Positions 26,227 to 34,829 of a stretch of DNA of 64,000 nucleotides are shown here, in pieces. The stretch comes from Roseovarius halotolerans. GTDB taxonomy: Bacteria > Pseudomonadota > Alphaproteobacteria > Rhodobacterales > Rhodobacteraceae. Numbering within the stretch: the first letter of the stretch is position 1; each line of letters opens with the position of its first letter. The notes beneath the pieces are model-generated. The model made no database searches and had not been told where the DNA came from. It worked only from the letters and a program-made list of their open reading frames with translations. The stretch lies in the NCBI RefSeq assembly GCF_900172255.1, contig NZ_FWFU01000004.1, forward strand, positions 434,001 through 498,000. Direction: 5' to 3'. The translations under genes and the position numbers were made by a program.

Positions 26227-27573
26227 TTACCAGCGGCGCTCGAAACGGCGGCGCAGGATGATGGCGATGATATTCATGGTCATGAGGAAGACCAGAAGGA
26301 TGATGATGCCGCCCCAGGCGCGTTCATAATAGGCCGGGTCGGCACGTTTGGCCCACTCGAAGATCTGGGCGGGCATGGCCGAGTTCGGATCGAGGAAGCC
26401 CGAGGCCAGCCCGTCGGGCGCGTTGGTGGCGATATAGCCCACCATCCCGATCAGCAGCAGCGGCGCGGTTTCGCCAAGCGCCTGTGCGAGGCCGATGATC
26501 GTACCGGTCAGGATGCCGGGCATGGCCATCGGCAGGACGTGGTGGAACACCGCCTGCATCTTGGAGGCCCCTACCCCGAGCGCCGCGTCGCGGATCGAGG
26601 GCGGCACGGATTTGAGGCTGGCTCGGGTCGAGATGACGATGGTCGGCAGCGTCATCAGCGTCAGGGTCAGCCCCCCCACCAGCGGCGCGGATTGCGGCAG
26701 GTGTGCGAACTGGATGAAGGCCGCGAGGCCGAGGATACCGAACACGATCGAGGGCACTGCGGCGAGGTTCGAGATATTCACCTCGATCAGGTCGGTAAAG
26801 CGGTTCTGCGGGGCGAATTCCTCGAGATAGATCGAGGCGGCGACACCGATCGGCAGCGACAGGCCCAGCACCACCAGCATCATGAAGAACGAGCCCAGCA
26901 TCGACACGCCTAGACCGGCCTGTTCGGGGCGCGATTCCGAGGCGTCGGCCCCGGTGATGAAGGCGAGGTTGAAGCCCTTGGTGATCACGCCCGCGTCATG
27001 CAGCTTATCGGTCAGGTCGAGATGCGCGACATCGATATTCTTGTCGCGGGTCACATCCTCGCGTTTGACCCGGCCCTTGAGATAGCCATCGACCCGCGAG
27101 GCGGCGAGCAGGCGGAATTCGACCGTCTGGCCGATCAGTTCGGGATTGGCGATCACCGTGTCGCGGATCTGCGCGGCGGCCGAAGCCGAAAGCAGTTTCT
27201 TCATTTCGGCGGCACTGTCGAGTTCGGTGTCTGCGCCGGATGCCTGCACCGTTTCGAGAAGGGCGTTCTCGACCAGGGGGTTGTAACCGAAGGTCGAGAC
27301 CTTCTTGATATCCTCGATGTTGCGCTCGCCGTTCTTGTCGAGCTTGGCGGGATCGAGATAGACCGGCACATTGACGAAGGTCTGCTGGAAGGCGCCGACC
27401 CCGTTGATCAGGATCGCCCCGAGCAGAACCACAAGGAAAACGAGGCCGATGGAAACGGCGGCGATGCCATAGGCGCGAAAGCGGGCTTCGGCGCGGTTGC
27501 GGCGGTTGGTGCGCGCGTCGACATCTTTGAGCGAGCGGGCATGGCGCGGTTCGGGAAGGCTCGCGTCGGTCAT
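26227..27573 (-). CDS. pstA: Phosphate ABC transporter permease PstA (extended form)
   Basis: A 448-residue permease, longer than the roughly 280-300 residues of enterobacterial PstA. After the first membrane segment (about residues 35-57) there is an extra soluble stretch of about 150 residues before the permease core, which holds five segments and the EAA loop DAALGVGASKMQAVFHHVLP. Extended PstA and PstC are common in alphaproteobacteria. It is coupled to pstC by an ATGA overlap at 27570-27573. Confidence 0.94.
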   Translation of the reverse strand: MTDASLPEPRHARSLKDVDARTNRRNRAEARFRAYGIAAVSIGLVFLVVLLGAILINGVGAFQQTFVNVPVYLDPAKLDKNGERNIEDIKKVSTFGYNPLVENALLETVQASGADTELDSAAEMKKLLSASAAAQIRDTVIANPELIGQTVEFRLLAASRVDGYLKGRVKREDVTRDKNIDVAHLDLTDKLHDAGVITKGFNLAFITGADASESRPEQAGLGVSMLGSFFMMLVVLGLSLPIGVAASIYLEEFAPQNRFTDLIEVNISNLAAVPSIVFGILGLAAFIQFAHLPQSAPLVGGLTLTLMTLPTIVISTRASLKSVPPSIRDAALGVGASKMQAVFHHVLPMAMPGILTGTIIGLAQALGETAPLLLIGMVGYIATNAPDGLASGFLDPNSAMPAQIFEWAKRADPAYYERAWGGIIILLVFLMTMNIIAIILRRRFERRW

Positions 27574-29033
27574 TCGTATTGCTCCCGGTACTTGCGGACA
27601 ATGTAGAGGGCGAAGACGTTGAGCCCCAGGGTGATGACAAAGAGCGTCATGCCCAGCGCGAAGGCCACCAGGGCCTCGGGGCTGGCGAAATCGGCGTCGC
27701 CCGTCAGCTGGCTGACGATCTTGGCGGTCACCGTGGTCATGGCGTCGAACGGGTTCATCGAGAGCCGCGCCGCGGCCCCGGCCCCGAGCACGACGATCAT
27801 CGTCTCGCCGATGGCGCGGCTGGCGGCCAGCAGGATGGCGCCGACGATGCCGGGCAGCGCGGCGGGCAGGATCACCTGCCGGACGGTCTCGGACTTGGTG
27901 GCGCCCAGCCCGTAGGAACCATCGCGCATGGCTTGCGGCACGGCGTTGATGATATCGTCCGAAAGCGAGCTGACGAAGGGGATCAGCATGATTCCCATCA
28001 CAAGACCGGCGGTCATCACGGCAGTGCCCGCCTGCATCCAGTCGAGACCGCCATCGCCGAATACCTTGAGCAGGAGCGGACCAACCGTCAGCAGCGCGAA
28101 GAGGCCGTAGACGATGGTGGGGATACCGGCCAGCACCTCAAGGAGCGGCTTGGCGATGGAGCGGATTCGCCGGGGCGCGTATTCCGACAGATACACCGCC
28201 GAGAAAAGCCCGATCGGCACCGCCACGGCCAGCGCGATCAGCGAGATGTAGAACGTGCCCCAGAGCAGCGGCAGGATGCCAAGTTCGGACCCGCCGCCGA
28301 AGCTGGGCGACCAGGTGGTGCCGAAGAAGAAATCCCAGGCCGGGTAGAGCTTGAAGAACTCGAGCGTGTTGAAGATCAGCGACAGCACGATCCCCAGCGT
28401 CGTCAGGATGGCGATGCTGGCAGCGGCCACCAGAAGCGCCTTGATGCCCGACTCGACCACGTTGCGGGCGCGGAACTCGCCATTGGTGCGCGAGAGCGCA
28501 TAGCCGAAGCCCAGAAGGGCGATCGCGAGCACGGTGATCGTCATGAGCAGGCTCGCCGTCGAAGAGGCGCGGCGGTATTCCTGCGCAGCCTTGAGCACCG
28601 GGGCGCTGACATCCGAGCCGAGCGCCACGCCGACTTCGCCGAGGCGATCACGGATATTATTGAACTCCGGACGCAACGAGGCGGCGTCCTCGGCGCTGAT
28701 CGTGCCTTCGCTTACCGCAAGATCGAGCCCGTCGGCGACACGGCGCACATCCGACATGACAAGCCCGCGGGTCGAGGCCTCGGGAATGGCGCTGTCGGGC
28801 AGGCCCGCGGAAATCGCGTTGTCCACGATCAGCGGCTGGAGGATCACCCAGAGCGCCAGGGCGCCGAGCGCGGGAACCAGCGTCATCAACAGCACATGCG
28901 CCCCGTAGTAGCGGGGCAGCGAATGCAGGTTGCGGCTGTCGCCTCCGGCGCTTTTCAGGGCGCGGGAACGACCCAGGACATAGCCGGTGACGGCCAGGGC
29001 CAGGACGAGCAGAACAATCCAGGTTGCGGGCAT
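27570..29033 (-). CDS. pstC: Phosphate ABC transporter permease PstC (extended form)
   Basis: A 487-residue permease. The N-terminal region (two membrane segments plus a soluble part with DVRRVADGLDLAVSEGTIS) is an extension before the core. The core carries LSEYAPRRIRSIAKPLLEVL, GIPTIVYGLFALL and the EAA motif DGSYGLGATKSETVRQVILP. It forms the phosphate channel with PstA. It lies 83 nt after pstS, with a hairpin in between, and overlaps pstA. Confidence 0.94.
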   Translation of the reverse strand: MPATWIVLLVLALAVTGYVLGRSRALKSAGGDSRNLHSLPRYYGAHVLLMTLVPALGALALWVILQPLIVDNAISAGLPDSAIPEASTRGLVMSDVRRVADGLDLAVSEGTISAEDAASLRPEFNNIRDRLGEVGVALGSDVSAPVLKAAQEYRRASSTASLLMTITVLAIALLGFGYALSRTNGEFRARNVVESGIKALLVAAASIAILTTLGIVLSLIFNTLEFFKLYPAWDFFFGTTWSPSFGGGSELGILPLLWGTFYISLIALAVAVPIGLFSAVYLSEYAPRRIRSIAKPLLEVLAGIPTIVYGLFALLTVGPLLLKVFGDGGLDWMQAGTAVMTAGLVMGIMLIPFVSSLSDDIINAVPQAMRDGSYGLGATKSETVRQVILPAALPGIVGAILLAASRAIGETMIVVLGAGAAARLSMNPFDAMTTVTAKIVSQLTGDADFASPEALVAFALGMTLFVITLGLNVFALYIVRKYREQYE

Positions 29034-29073
29034 GGGGGCCTCGGATCAGGACAGGGGGAAGCAGGGAAAGGGA

Positions 29074-29098
29074 GGGGCGGCGTGCGGCACGCCGCCCC
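29074..29098 (-). terminator. Intercistronic hairpin between pstS and pstC
   Basis: An 11-bp perfect stem GGGGCGGCGTG/CACGCCGCCCC with a 3-nt loop, 18 nt after the pstS stop. No T-run is present. As with the hairpin after dctP, it probably stabilises the binding-protein mRNA or causes partial termination. Confidence 0.7.
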
Positions 29099-29116
29099 GG
29101 TTGCCGGTGGGCAGGC

Positions 29117-30157
29117 TTACATGCCTTCGCCCATCGTCTTTTCGTCGGCGATCATGGCCTGGGTGTCGGCCAGCTCGGGATCCGAGACAAGGCCGTAGTT
29201 GGCCAGCGGGCCGGAGGGGCCTGCAACCTCGTCGGACACGAAGAACTCGGCATATTCCTTGAGGCCGGGGATCACGCCGATATGGGCTTTCTTGATGTAG
29301 AAGAACAGCGGGCGCGACACCGGGTAGTCACCGGCGGCGATGGTTTCGGTGGTCGGCTCGACACCCGACATGGTCGCCACTTTCAGCTTGTCGGTGTTGT
29401 TCTCGTAGAACGCCAGACCGAAGACGCCCACGCCATCGGCGTTGGAGTCGATACGCGCCAGCGTTTCGGTGTAGTCGCCGTCGATATCGACCGACTTGCC
29501 ATCGGTGCGGACCGCCATGCAGGCGTCTTCGACCGCATCTTCGTCCATCCCGGATTCTTCCATCGCCTTCATGGCGCCGGTGTCTTCGCAGCCCTGAAGC
29601 AGGACTTTCTCTTCAAAGACCTCGCGGGTGCCGTGCTTGGTGCCGGGGATGAAGGCGGCGATTTCCACTGCCGGCAGGTCGCCGTTGAAATCCGCCCACT
29701 GGCTGTAGGGATTGTCGACCAGTTCGCCATCTTTCAGCACCTTGGGCGCCAGGGCGTTATACCAGTCGGCGGGCTCGAAGGCGGTGAAGGCCGGGCCGTC
29801 GATCTGGCTGGCGAAGACGATCCCGTCATAGCCGATGCGCACTTCGATGATGTCGTTGACACCGTTTTCGCCGCAGGCCTTGATTTCCTTTTCGCGGATG
29901 GCGCGCGATGCATTGGCGATGTCGATGGTGTTCTCGCCGACGCCTTCGCAGAAGCGCTTGAGACCCGCCGAAGAGCCGCCCGATTCAATGACGGGGGTCG
30001 GGAAGTCGAAGTTTTCGCCGAAGGCTTCGGCGACGATCGAGGCATAGGGCAGCACGGTCGAGGAACCGGCAACCTGCACGTTGTCGCGCGCCGCGGCAGC
30101 GCTTGCCGACACAGCGACAAGAGCGAGCACAGAGGTGCTGATTTTGGTGAAAGACAT
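29117..30157 (-). CDS. pstS: Phosphate-binding periplasmic protein PstS
   Basis: A 346-residue secreted protein with signal peptide MSFTKISTSVLALVAVSASAAAA. The mature start DNVQVAGSSTVLPYA and the phosphate-site motifs ESGGSSAGLKRFCEG and NASRAIREKE are typical of the PstS-like family. The start at 30157 is chosen because AGGAG lies just upstream and the signal peptide begins there. It is the first gene of the pst-pho operon, about 85 bp downstream of a Pho box. Confidence 0.95.
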   Translation of the reverse strand: MSFTKISTSVLALVAVSASAAAARDNVQVAGSSTVLPYASIVAEAFGENFDFPTPVIESGGSSAGLKRFCEGVGENTIDIANASRAIREKEIKACGENGVNDIIEVRIGYDGIVFASQIDGPAFTAFEPADWYNALAPKVLKDGELVDNPYSQWADFNGDLPAVEIAAFIPGTKHGTREVFEEKVLLQGCEDTGAMKAMEESGMDEDAVEDACMAVRTDGKSVDIDGDYTETLARIDSNADGVGVFGLAFYENNTDKLKVATMSGVEPTTETIAAGDYPVSRPLFFYIKKAHIGVIPGLKEYAEFFVSDEVAGPSGPLANYGLVSDPELADTQAMIADEKTMGEGM

Positions 30158-30240
30158 GATGACTCCTGATTTTCTCTGTTCGGCCTGAGCAGTCGGCCAT
30201 GCCCGCTGGCCTACGCGCGGTCTGTGATAGATATGCAAAA

Positions 30241-30263
30241 GTTAAATGACAGTTTTATGACAC
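30241..30263 (-). promoter_or_regulatory. Pho box upstream of pstS
   Basis: The minus strand reads GTGTCATAAAACTGTCATTT, two TGTCAT direct repeats 11 bp apart. This is a near-perfect match to the PhoB consensus of CTGTCAT-type repeats, about 85 bp before the pstS start. It predicts induction of the whole operon by phosphate starvation. Confidence 0.88.
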
Positions 30264-30404
30264 CGGCTGCTATCCGCGCCCGAAACTGCGGGCCGACCAG
30301 AGGCGGCTTGTCAGGGGCGACCTGTTGTCCGTGGGACGTGTCGCGCGGCTTTAGGGTGAAAGGCGGCTGACTTGGCCGGTCCGGCAGGGTCAGCGGCAGG
30401 ATTT

Positions 30405-30432
30405 GCCGCCCGCACACGATGGCGCGGGCGGC
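30405..30432 (-). terminator. Possible terminator after the TonB receptor gene
   Basis: GCCGCCCGC and GCGGGCGGC form a 9-bp stem around a 10-nt loop, 25 nt past the receptor stop. The T-run is weak. The rest of the 299-bp gap to pstS holds only the Pho box and no gene that I can support. Confidence 0.5.
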
Positions 30433-30456
30433 TGAGGAAGCGGTTCCGGGGACGCG

Positions 30457-32517
30457 TCAGAACTTCGCTTCAACCTTGAGATAGAATGTCCGCCCCGCCT
30501 CGTTCACCTGCGTGACCGTCGGGTCGAACAGGTTGGCGCGGCTCAGGTGGTTGGCATAGGTCTCGTCGGTGACGTTGTTGATCCCGGCAAGGACGATCGC
30601 GTTCTTCGTCAGTTCATAGCTGCCAAAGAGGTCCAGCGTGGCGAAACCCGGTGTCGGGCCAGGATCGCGCGCCGGGTCGATCTGGTTCTGGTCCAGCGCC
30701 CAGTTCACCCGCGCGCCCGCGCGCCAGCCATCGATCCCGTAGGCCAGCGAGATCTGCCCTTGCAGCGGCGGGATCTGCGCGATGTCACGCTTGTCGGTGG
30801 TGTTGCGGCCCTTGGTCCAGGTAGCGTCGCCCCAGATCGCCCAGGGGCCTTGCTCCCATCCTGCCGACAGCTCGATACCGCTCAGCTCGGCGCTCACGTT
30901 GCGATAGGTGGTGACACCCGCGACGCTGAACTGGTCGCGCAGGATATAGTCATCCACCCAATCGGCATAGGCCGATGCGTTGAGATACCATGCGCCCTTG
31001 TCGATCTGCAGACCGAGGTCGAGCTGGTGGTGTTTCTCGGGGTCGATATCGGGGTTGCCGACCCAGTTGGCACGCCCCATTGCCCGTTCGGTGGCATCGG
31101 CGGTGCGCACCGAGCGCGACAGGCCTGCGAAAACCGTGGTGTCGGGATTGAGCGCATATTCCAGGCGCAGCAGGCCGCCGACATTGTCCTCTTCACGCGC
31201 TGTGTTGAAGGTGGTGCCGTATTGCATCGTGTAATAGGTGTTGGGCGTGTTCCCGGCATCAAGAGCAGGCGCGAAATTCGCGGCGCCTGCACTGGCCTTG
31301 ACCCGATCATAGCGCAAGCCCGCCTTCAGCATCGCCTTGGGCGACAGCTCGGTTTCGGTCTCAAGGTAGATGCCGGTCTGCTTGATCGTCACATCGGGCC
31401 ACATCAGGAAGCGCGAACGCGACGGGTCGGCGTTATCGAGCAGCGGGATCATCGGCGGCATCCCGGCATACATCATCGCAAAGCGATTGTTGGACTGGTG
31501 GTCGATGCCCAGCTTGGCGGTGGTGCGGCCGAAATCGAGATGCGCCTCGAGCTTGCCGCCGGTGGTATCGGAGGTCGCCGGGGTGCGCATCGCCATGCCG
31601 AGGAGCGGGCGCAGCGAATAGTTGTCCATGACGTGATCGACTTCGCTGCTGAACAGCGATCCCTCGATCCGACGCAGCGCACCGGCATTGACATCCATCC
31701 CGCCGCGCAGACGGTAGATGGTGGTTTCGTCAAACGGGCTGTCCATGCCCGCACCCGGATAGAGGCTGTCTTCGACGAGCGAGTAATCGTAGTCGAGCGC
31801 GAGGTCGATGCCGTTGGCGGCATAGCCCAGCGTCACCCCCGCCCCGGTCTGGTCATAGGCACTGCGCACGGTGCGCCCGGAGCCGTCCACATAGTTGTTC
31901 GCGTTCTTGCGCTCGGCTGCGGCCTCGGCATAGAAGCCGCGCCCCAGATCCACCGAGATCTGGCCGCCAAGCTCGGTGCCGGTGCCGTTCGATCCCGCAC
32001 CCGCGCTCAGATGGCCCTCTACGCGTTTGCCGGACGCAAGCTCCGGCGCCTTGCGGTTCAGGACCACCGTGCCGCCAGAGCCCCCCGGCCCGTGCGTAAC
32101 CGATGCATAGCCGCGCTCGATCAGGACCTCGTCGGCGCGCAGGAACGAAGCGCTGCTGGTGGGCGGGTCCATCCGGTTGGGACAGGCGCCGTAGGTAAAG
32201 GACCCGGCGTCAATGATGTTGAGCTGGTTCTGCTGCTGGCCGCGAATGACCAGCTCCAGCCCGTGACCGCCCATGCGACCGGCGGTCAGGCCGGGGGCGG
32301 TGGCCAGGATGGCGGCCCCGTCGGACACGGGGCTGCTGTTCATGCCGCGCGGCACAAGCACGGTGGACATCGGGCCATCGGCCTGGGCCGGGCGCTCGAC
32401 GGTGATCGGGGTCAGTTCGGTTGTCGCCTCGGGGGCGGCTTGCGCCAACGCACAGGGCGCCAGCGAACACATCAGTATGGCTGTGACGCCAAGGCGTTTC
32501 GTTGCGGGGTAGAACAT
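30457..32517 (-). CDS. TonB-dependent copper receptor (OprC/NosA type)
   Basis: A 686-residue outer-membrane receptor with signal peptide (cleavage near residue 25, ALA-QA). A TonB-box-like stretch (ELTPITVERPA) and a plug domain with ELVIRGQQQNQLNIIDAGSF follow. GACPNRMDPPTS at about 110-121 is diagnostic of the copper-receptor family that includes OprC and NosA. The plug-barrel join ERGYASVTHGPGGSGGTVVLN and a barrel ending in aromatic Phe are seen. Family members bind Cu on the outside and may import it for cuproenzymes. The adjacent DUF2946-like gene supports the copper assignment. Confidence 0.9.
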   Translation of the reverse strand: MFYPATKRLGVTAILMCSLAPCALAQAAPEATTELTPITVERPAQADGPMSTVLVPRGMNSSPVSDGAAILATAPGLTAGRMGGHGLELVIRGQQQNQLNIIDAGSFTYGACPNRMDPPTSSASFLRADEVLIERGYASVTHGPGGSGGTVVLNRKAPELASGKRVEGHLSAGAGSNGTGTELGGQISVDLGRGFYAEAAAERKNANNYVDGSGRTVRSAYDQTGAGVTLGYAANGIDLALDYDYSLVEDSLYPGAGMDSPFDETTIYRLRGGMDVNAGALRRIEGSLFSSEVDHVMDNYSLRPLLGMAMRTPATSDTTGGKLEAHLDFGRTTAKLGIDHQSNNRFAMMYAGMPPMIPLLDNADPSRSRFLMWPDVTIKQTGIYLETETELSPKAMLKAGLRYDRVKASAGAANFAPALDAGNTPNTYYTMQYGTTFNTAREEDNVGGLLRLEYALNPDTTVFAGLSRSVRTADATERAMGRANWVGNPDIDPEKHHQLDLGLQIDKGAWYLNASAYADWVDDYILRDQFSVAGVTTYRNVSAELSGIELSAGWEQGPWAIWGDATWTKGRNTTDKRDIAQIPPLQGQISLAYGIDGWRAGARVNWALDQNQIDPARDPGPTPGFATLDLFGSYELTKNAIVLAGINNVTDETYANHLSRANLFDPTVTQVNEAGRTFYLKVEAKF

Positions 32518-32646
32518 CGGTCTTCCTTCCGAATGCTGGAATGATCGTCATGACACGCGGGCCCGAAAAAAGGGCCGGCGCAGAACCGTGGCGGTCGCAA
32601 TCAGTGTTGCGGTCGCGGCGCGCATTTGGCGCGCGGTGCTATTGGC

Positions 32647-33030
32647 TCAGACGATGGAAGGAGGTGCGCGAATGGCGTAGGCGTGCGGTGCGCGAACGCG
32701 CGGCGCGAGGGCGCTGTCGGCCATGCGATAGCGCAGCACGCGCGGCGCCGGACGCGGTGCGGGACGGGCAAAATCGCCAGTGGCAAGCGTGATGGAAACG
32801 ATACAGAGCGGGCAATGCCCTTCCATATCGCCAGAGGCGTCGCCCTCATTGCCGGGGACGGTGAGTTCCTGCACGCCATCTTCGGTGCAGATCACCATGT
32901 GCAGCGCCTGCGACGCCGACGCCCCGATCGGCGGCAGGAACGCCGTCGCCACCTGCACGGCCAGGAGAGCCGACAGGATCAGCGACAATAACCCCGCGGG
33001 GGAGGTCCGGTTCTGCGTGCCACGTTTCAT
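32647..33030 (-). CDS. DUF2946-like secreted or membrane protein, copper-associated
   Basis: A 127-residue protein. The N-terminal hydrophobic stretch (LLSLILSALLAVQVATAFL, about residues 13-31) is a signal or anchor. The middle has two features typical of DUF2946 proteins, MVICTEDG and the motif HCPLC (about 78-82), followed by a Pro/Arg-rich tail. Members often neighbour TonB copper receptors, as here, but have no proven function; metal handling by Cys/His is a reasonable guess. The start at 33030 gives a signal-like N-terminus, while an ATG at 33111 would add a Cys-rich leader and cannot be excluded. It lies 129 bp before the receptor gene. Confidence 0.72.
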   Translation of the reverse strand: MKRGTQNRTSPAGLLSLILSALLAVQVATAFLPPIGASASQALHMVICTEDGVQELTVPGNEGDASGDMEGHCPLCIVSITLATGDFARPAPRPAPRVLRYRMADSALAPRVRAPHAYAIRAPPSIV

Positions 33031-33221
33031 CGCCGAACAAATGAAACAATCCGCACCCCTCTGGCAATCGAAAAGGTCACGCTTTCGTGAGGTCCTTATG
33101 TGACATTTCATCACAAGCCCCCGGCGCAGCCACATGACATGCGTGCTGTCGCGGCCTCTGGTCCTTCGGGGGAAAACGCCATATATATTGCGTGAATATG
33201 AAGAATTTCTGGAAGACTCTA

Positions 33222-34040
33222 GTGAGAGACAATCATAACGGCAGACTGACCCGCGACGGAATCCGCATCCATGAGACCGCGGATTTCGCAGGCATGCACA
33301 AGGCCGGGGAACTGGCGGCGCGCATCCTCGACGAGGTGGCCGACCATATCCATCCCGGCCAGACCACCGGCGCGATCGACGCGCTGATCGAAGACAAGGT
33401 CAATGAAGCGGGCGCGAAATCGGCGACCATCGGTTACAAGGGCTATCAGCACGCCAGCTGCATCAGCGTGAACCACGTGGTCTGTCACGGCATCCCGGGC
33501 GACAAGAAGCTGAAGGACGGCGATATCCTGAATATCGACGTGACGGTGATCGTGGATGGCTGGTTCGGCGACACCAGCCGCATGTTCGTCGCCGGCAAGC
33601 TGAACCGCAAGGCCGAGCGCCTGATCCAGGTGACGCATGATTCGCTGATGAAGGGGATCGAGGCGGTGAAGCCCGGCAACACCTTCGGCGATATCGGTCA
33701 TGCGATCCAGACCTTCGTCGAAGGCAACCGCATGTCCGTCGTGCGCGATTTCTGCGGGCACGGGCTTGGCCGGGTGTTTCACGCACCGCCCAACGTGCTG
33801 CATTATGGCCGCGAAGGCACCGGCCCGGTTCTGGAAGAGGGCATGTTCTTCACCATCGAGCCGATGGTGAACCTCGGGCGCCCCGAAACCAAGGTGCTGG
33901 CCGACGACTGGACAGCGGTGACGCGCGACAAGTCGCTCTCGGCCCAGTTCGAGCATTCAATCGGCGTCACCTCGGATGGCTGCGAGATCTTCACGCTATC
34001 GCCCGCGGGCCGCTTTCACCCGACCTGGACGACCAGCTAG
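33222..34040 (+). CDS. map: Methionine aminopeptidase, type I
   Basis: Removes the initiator Met from nascent proteins. The start is set at GTG 33222 because GGAAG lies six nt upstream and family proteins begin close to NGRLTRDGIRIHE; ATG 33198 and GTG 33192 are in frame upstream. The dimetal ligands are recognisable: Asp in ILNIDVTV, Asp in GDTSRMF, His in CGHGLGR, Glu in TIEPMVN and Glu in QFEHSIGV. The stop overlaps the convergent TetR gene by 4 nt. The protein is 272 residues from this start, a normal length. Confidence 0.93.
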   Translation: MRDNHNGRLTRDGIRIHETADFAGMHKAGELAARILDEVADHIHPGQTTGAIDALIEDKVNEAGAKSATIGYKGYQHASCISVNHVVCHGIPGDKKLKDGDILNIDVTVIVDGWFGDTSRMFVAGKLNRKAERLIQVTHDSLMKGIEAVKPGNTFGDIGHAIQTFVEGNRMSVVRDFCGHGLGRVFHAPPNVLHYGREGTGPVLEEGMFFTIEPMVNLGRPETKVLADDWTAVTRDKSLSAQFEHSIGVTSDGCEIFTLSPAGRFHPTWTTS

Positions 34041-34705
34041 GCGGACGCGCCGCGCGCCTGCGCGCCCTGCCCCGCCGCGCGGTCGAACCGCGCCAGAAAG
34101 CGCGCCATCTCGGCGTCGCTGGCCGGTGTTCCGGTGTAGATGCGCGCGTAGAACGGCACCCGTTCAAGCCGCGTGTCGAGGGTCTCGCGCACCTGCATCG
34201 AGATATAACCGATCTGCCCGTGATAAAGCGTGCTGACACGCACATAGGCGTCCTGCGGACCATAACCGTGCCCTTCCAGCATCGCCTGCAAGGCATTGAT
34301 GCGGCGCGTATCGGCGTCCTTGAGCCGCGCCATCACCGCATCCGATTGCAGCGCCCAGCCGCGAATGGCGAATTCCAGCCGGGAGTCGAAACTGCCTTCG
34401 TCGATGAAACAGGCGATGACGTTCAGCACCGCCTCGTTCGCGGTGGCGCCATAGGCCTGCGCGGCGGCCAGCAGGCTTCGGGTATTGGTATCTTCCCAGT
34501 GATCCAGCAGCGCCTCCAGCAGATCGGCGCGATCCTTGAAGAACCAGTAGAAACTGGTGCGCGAAAGGCCCAGCCCGCTTGCCAGCGGCTGAATCTTGAC
34601 GCCGCCCACCCCGCGCCCGATCAGCGCGCCAAGCGCCGCCTCGAGCCAGAGCTCGCGTGAGCCGCGCCAGCCGCTGTCCTTGCCTGTGTCCCTGCCTGCG
34701 CTCAT
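34037..34705 (-). CDS. TetR-family transcriptional regulator
   Basis: A 222-residue protein. The N-terminal helix-turn-helix is at about residues 17-65 (LWLEAALGALIGRGVGGVKI, ASGLGLSRTSFYWFFKDRADLLEAL), with the typical S-F-Y-W-F recognition helix. The C-terminal ligand domain is not diagnostic. It is divergent from the flavoprotein gene at 34830 across about 124 bp, so it very probably controls that gene. Its 3' end overlaps map. Confidence 0.9.
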   Translation of the reverse strand: MSAGRDTGKDSGWRGSRELWLEAALGALIGRGVGGVKIQPLASGLGLSRTSFYWFFKDRADLLEALLDHWEDTNTRSLLAAAQAYGATANEAVLNVIACFIDEGSFDSRLEFAIRGWALQSDAVMARLKDADTRRINALQAMLEGHGYGPQDAYVRVSTLYHGQIGYISMQVRETLDTRLERVPFYARIYTGTPASDAEMARFLARFDRAAGQGAQARGASA

Positions 34706-34829
34706 GGCGCCCTCCGCCTGTCAGCGGGCCATCCGCCCTGCAAAAGTATACACCTATGTCGTCATACTTGACATGAGTGTCCAGTTTTTTCAACCTCGCC
34801 TGAAGACCACCAGATTCGGAAGGCCAGCC

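Noticed and set aside
30547..32544. 665-codon open frame antisense to the TonB receptor
   Set aside because: The receptor reading has a signal peptide, plug and barrel motifs; the antisense product has none.
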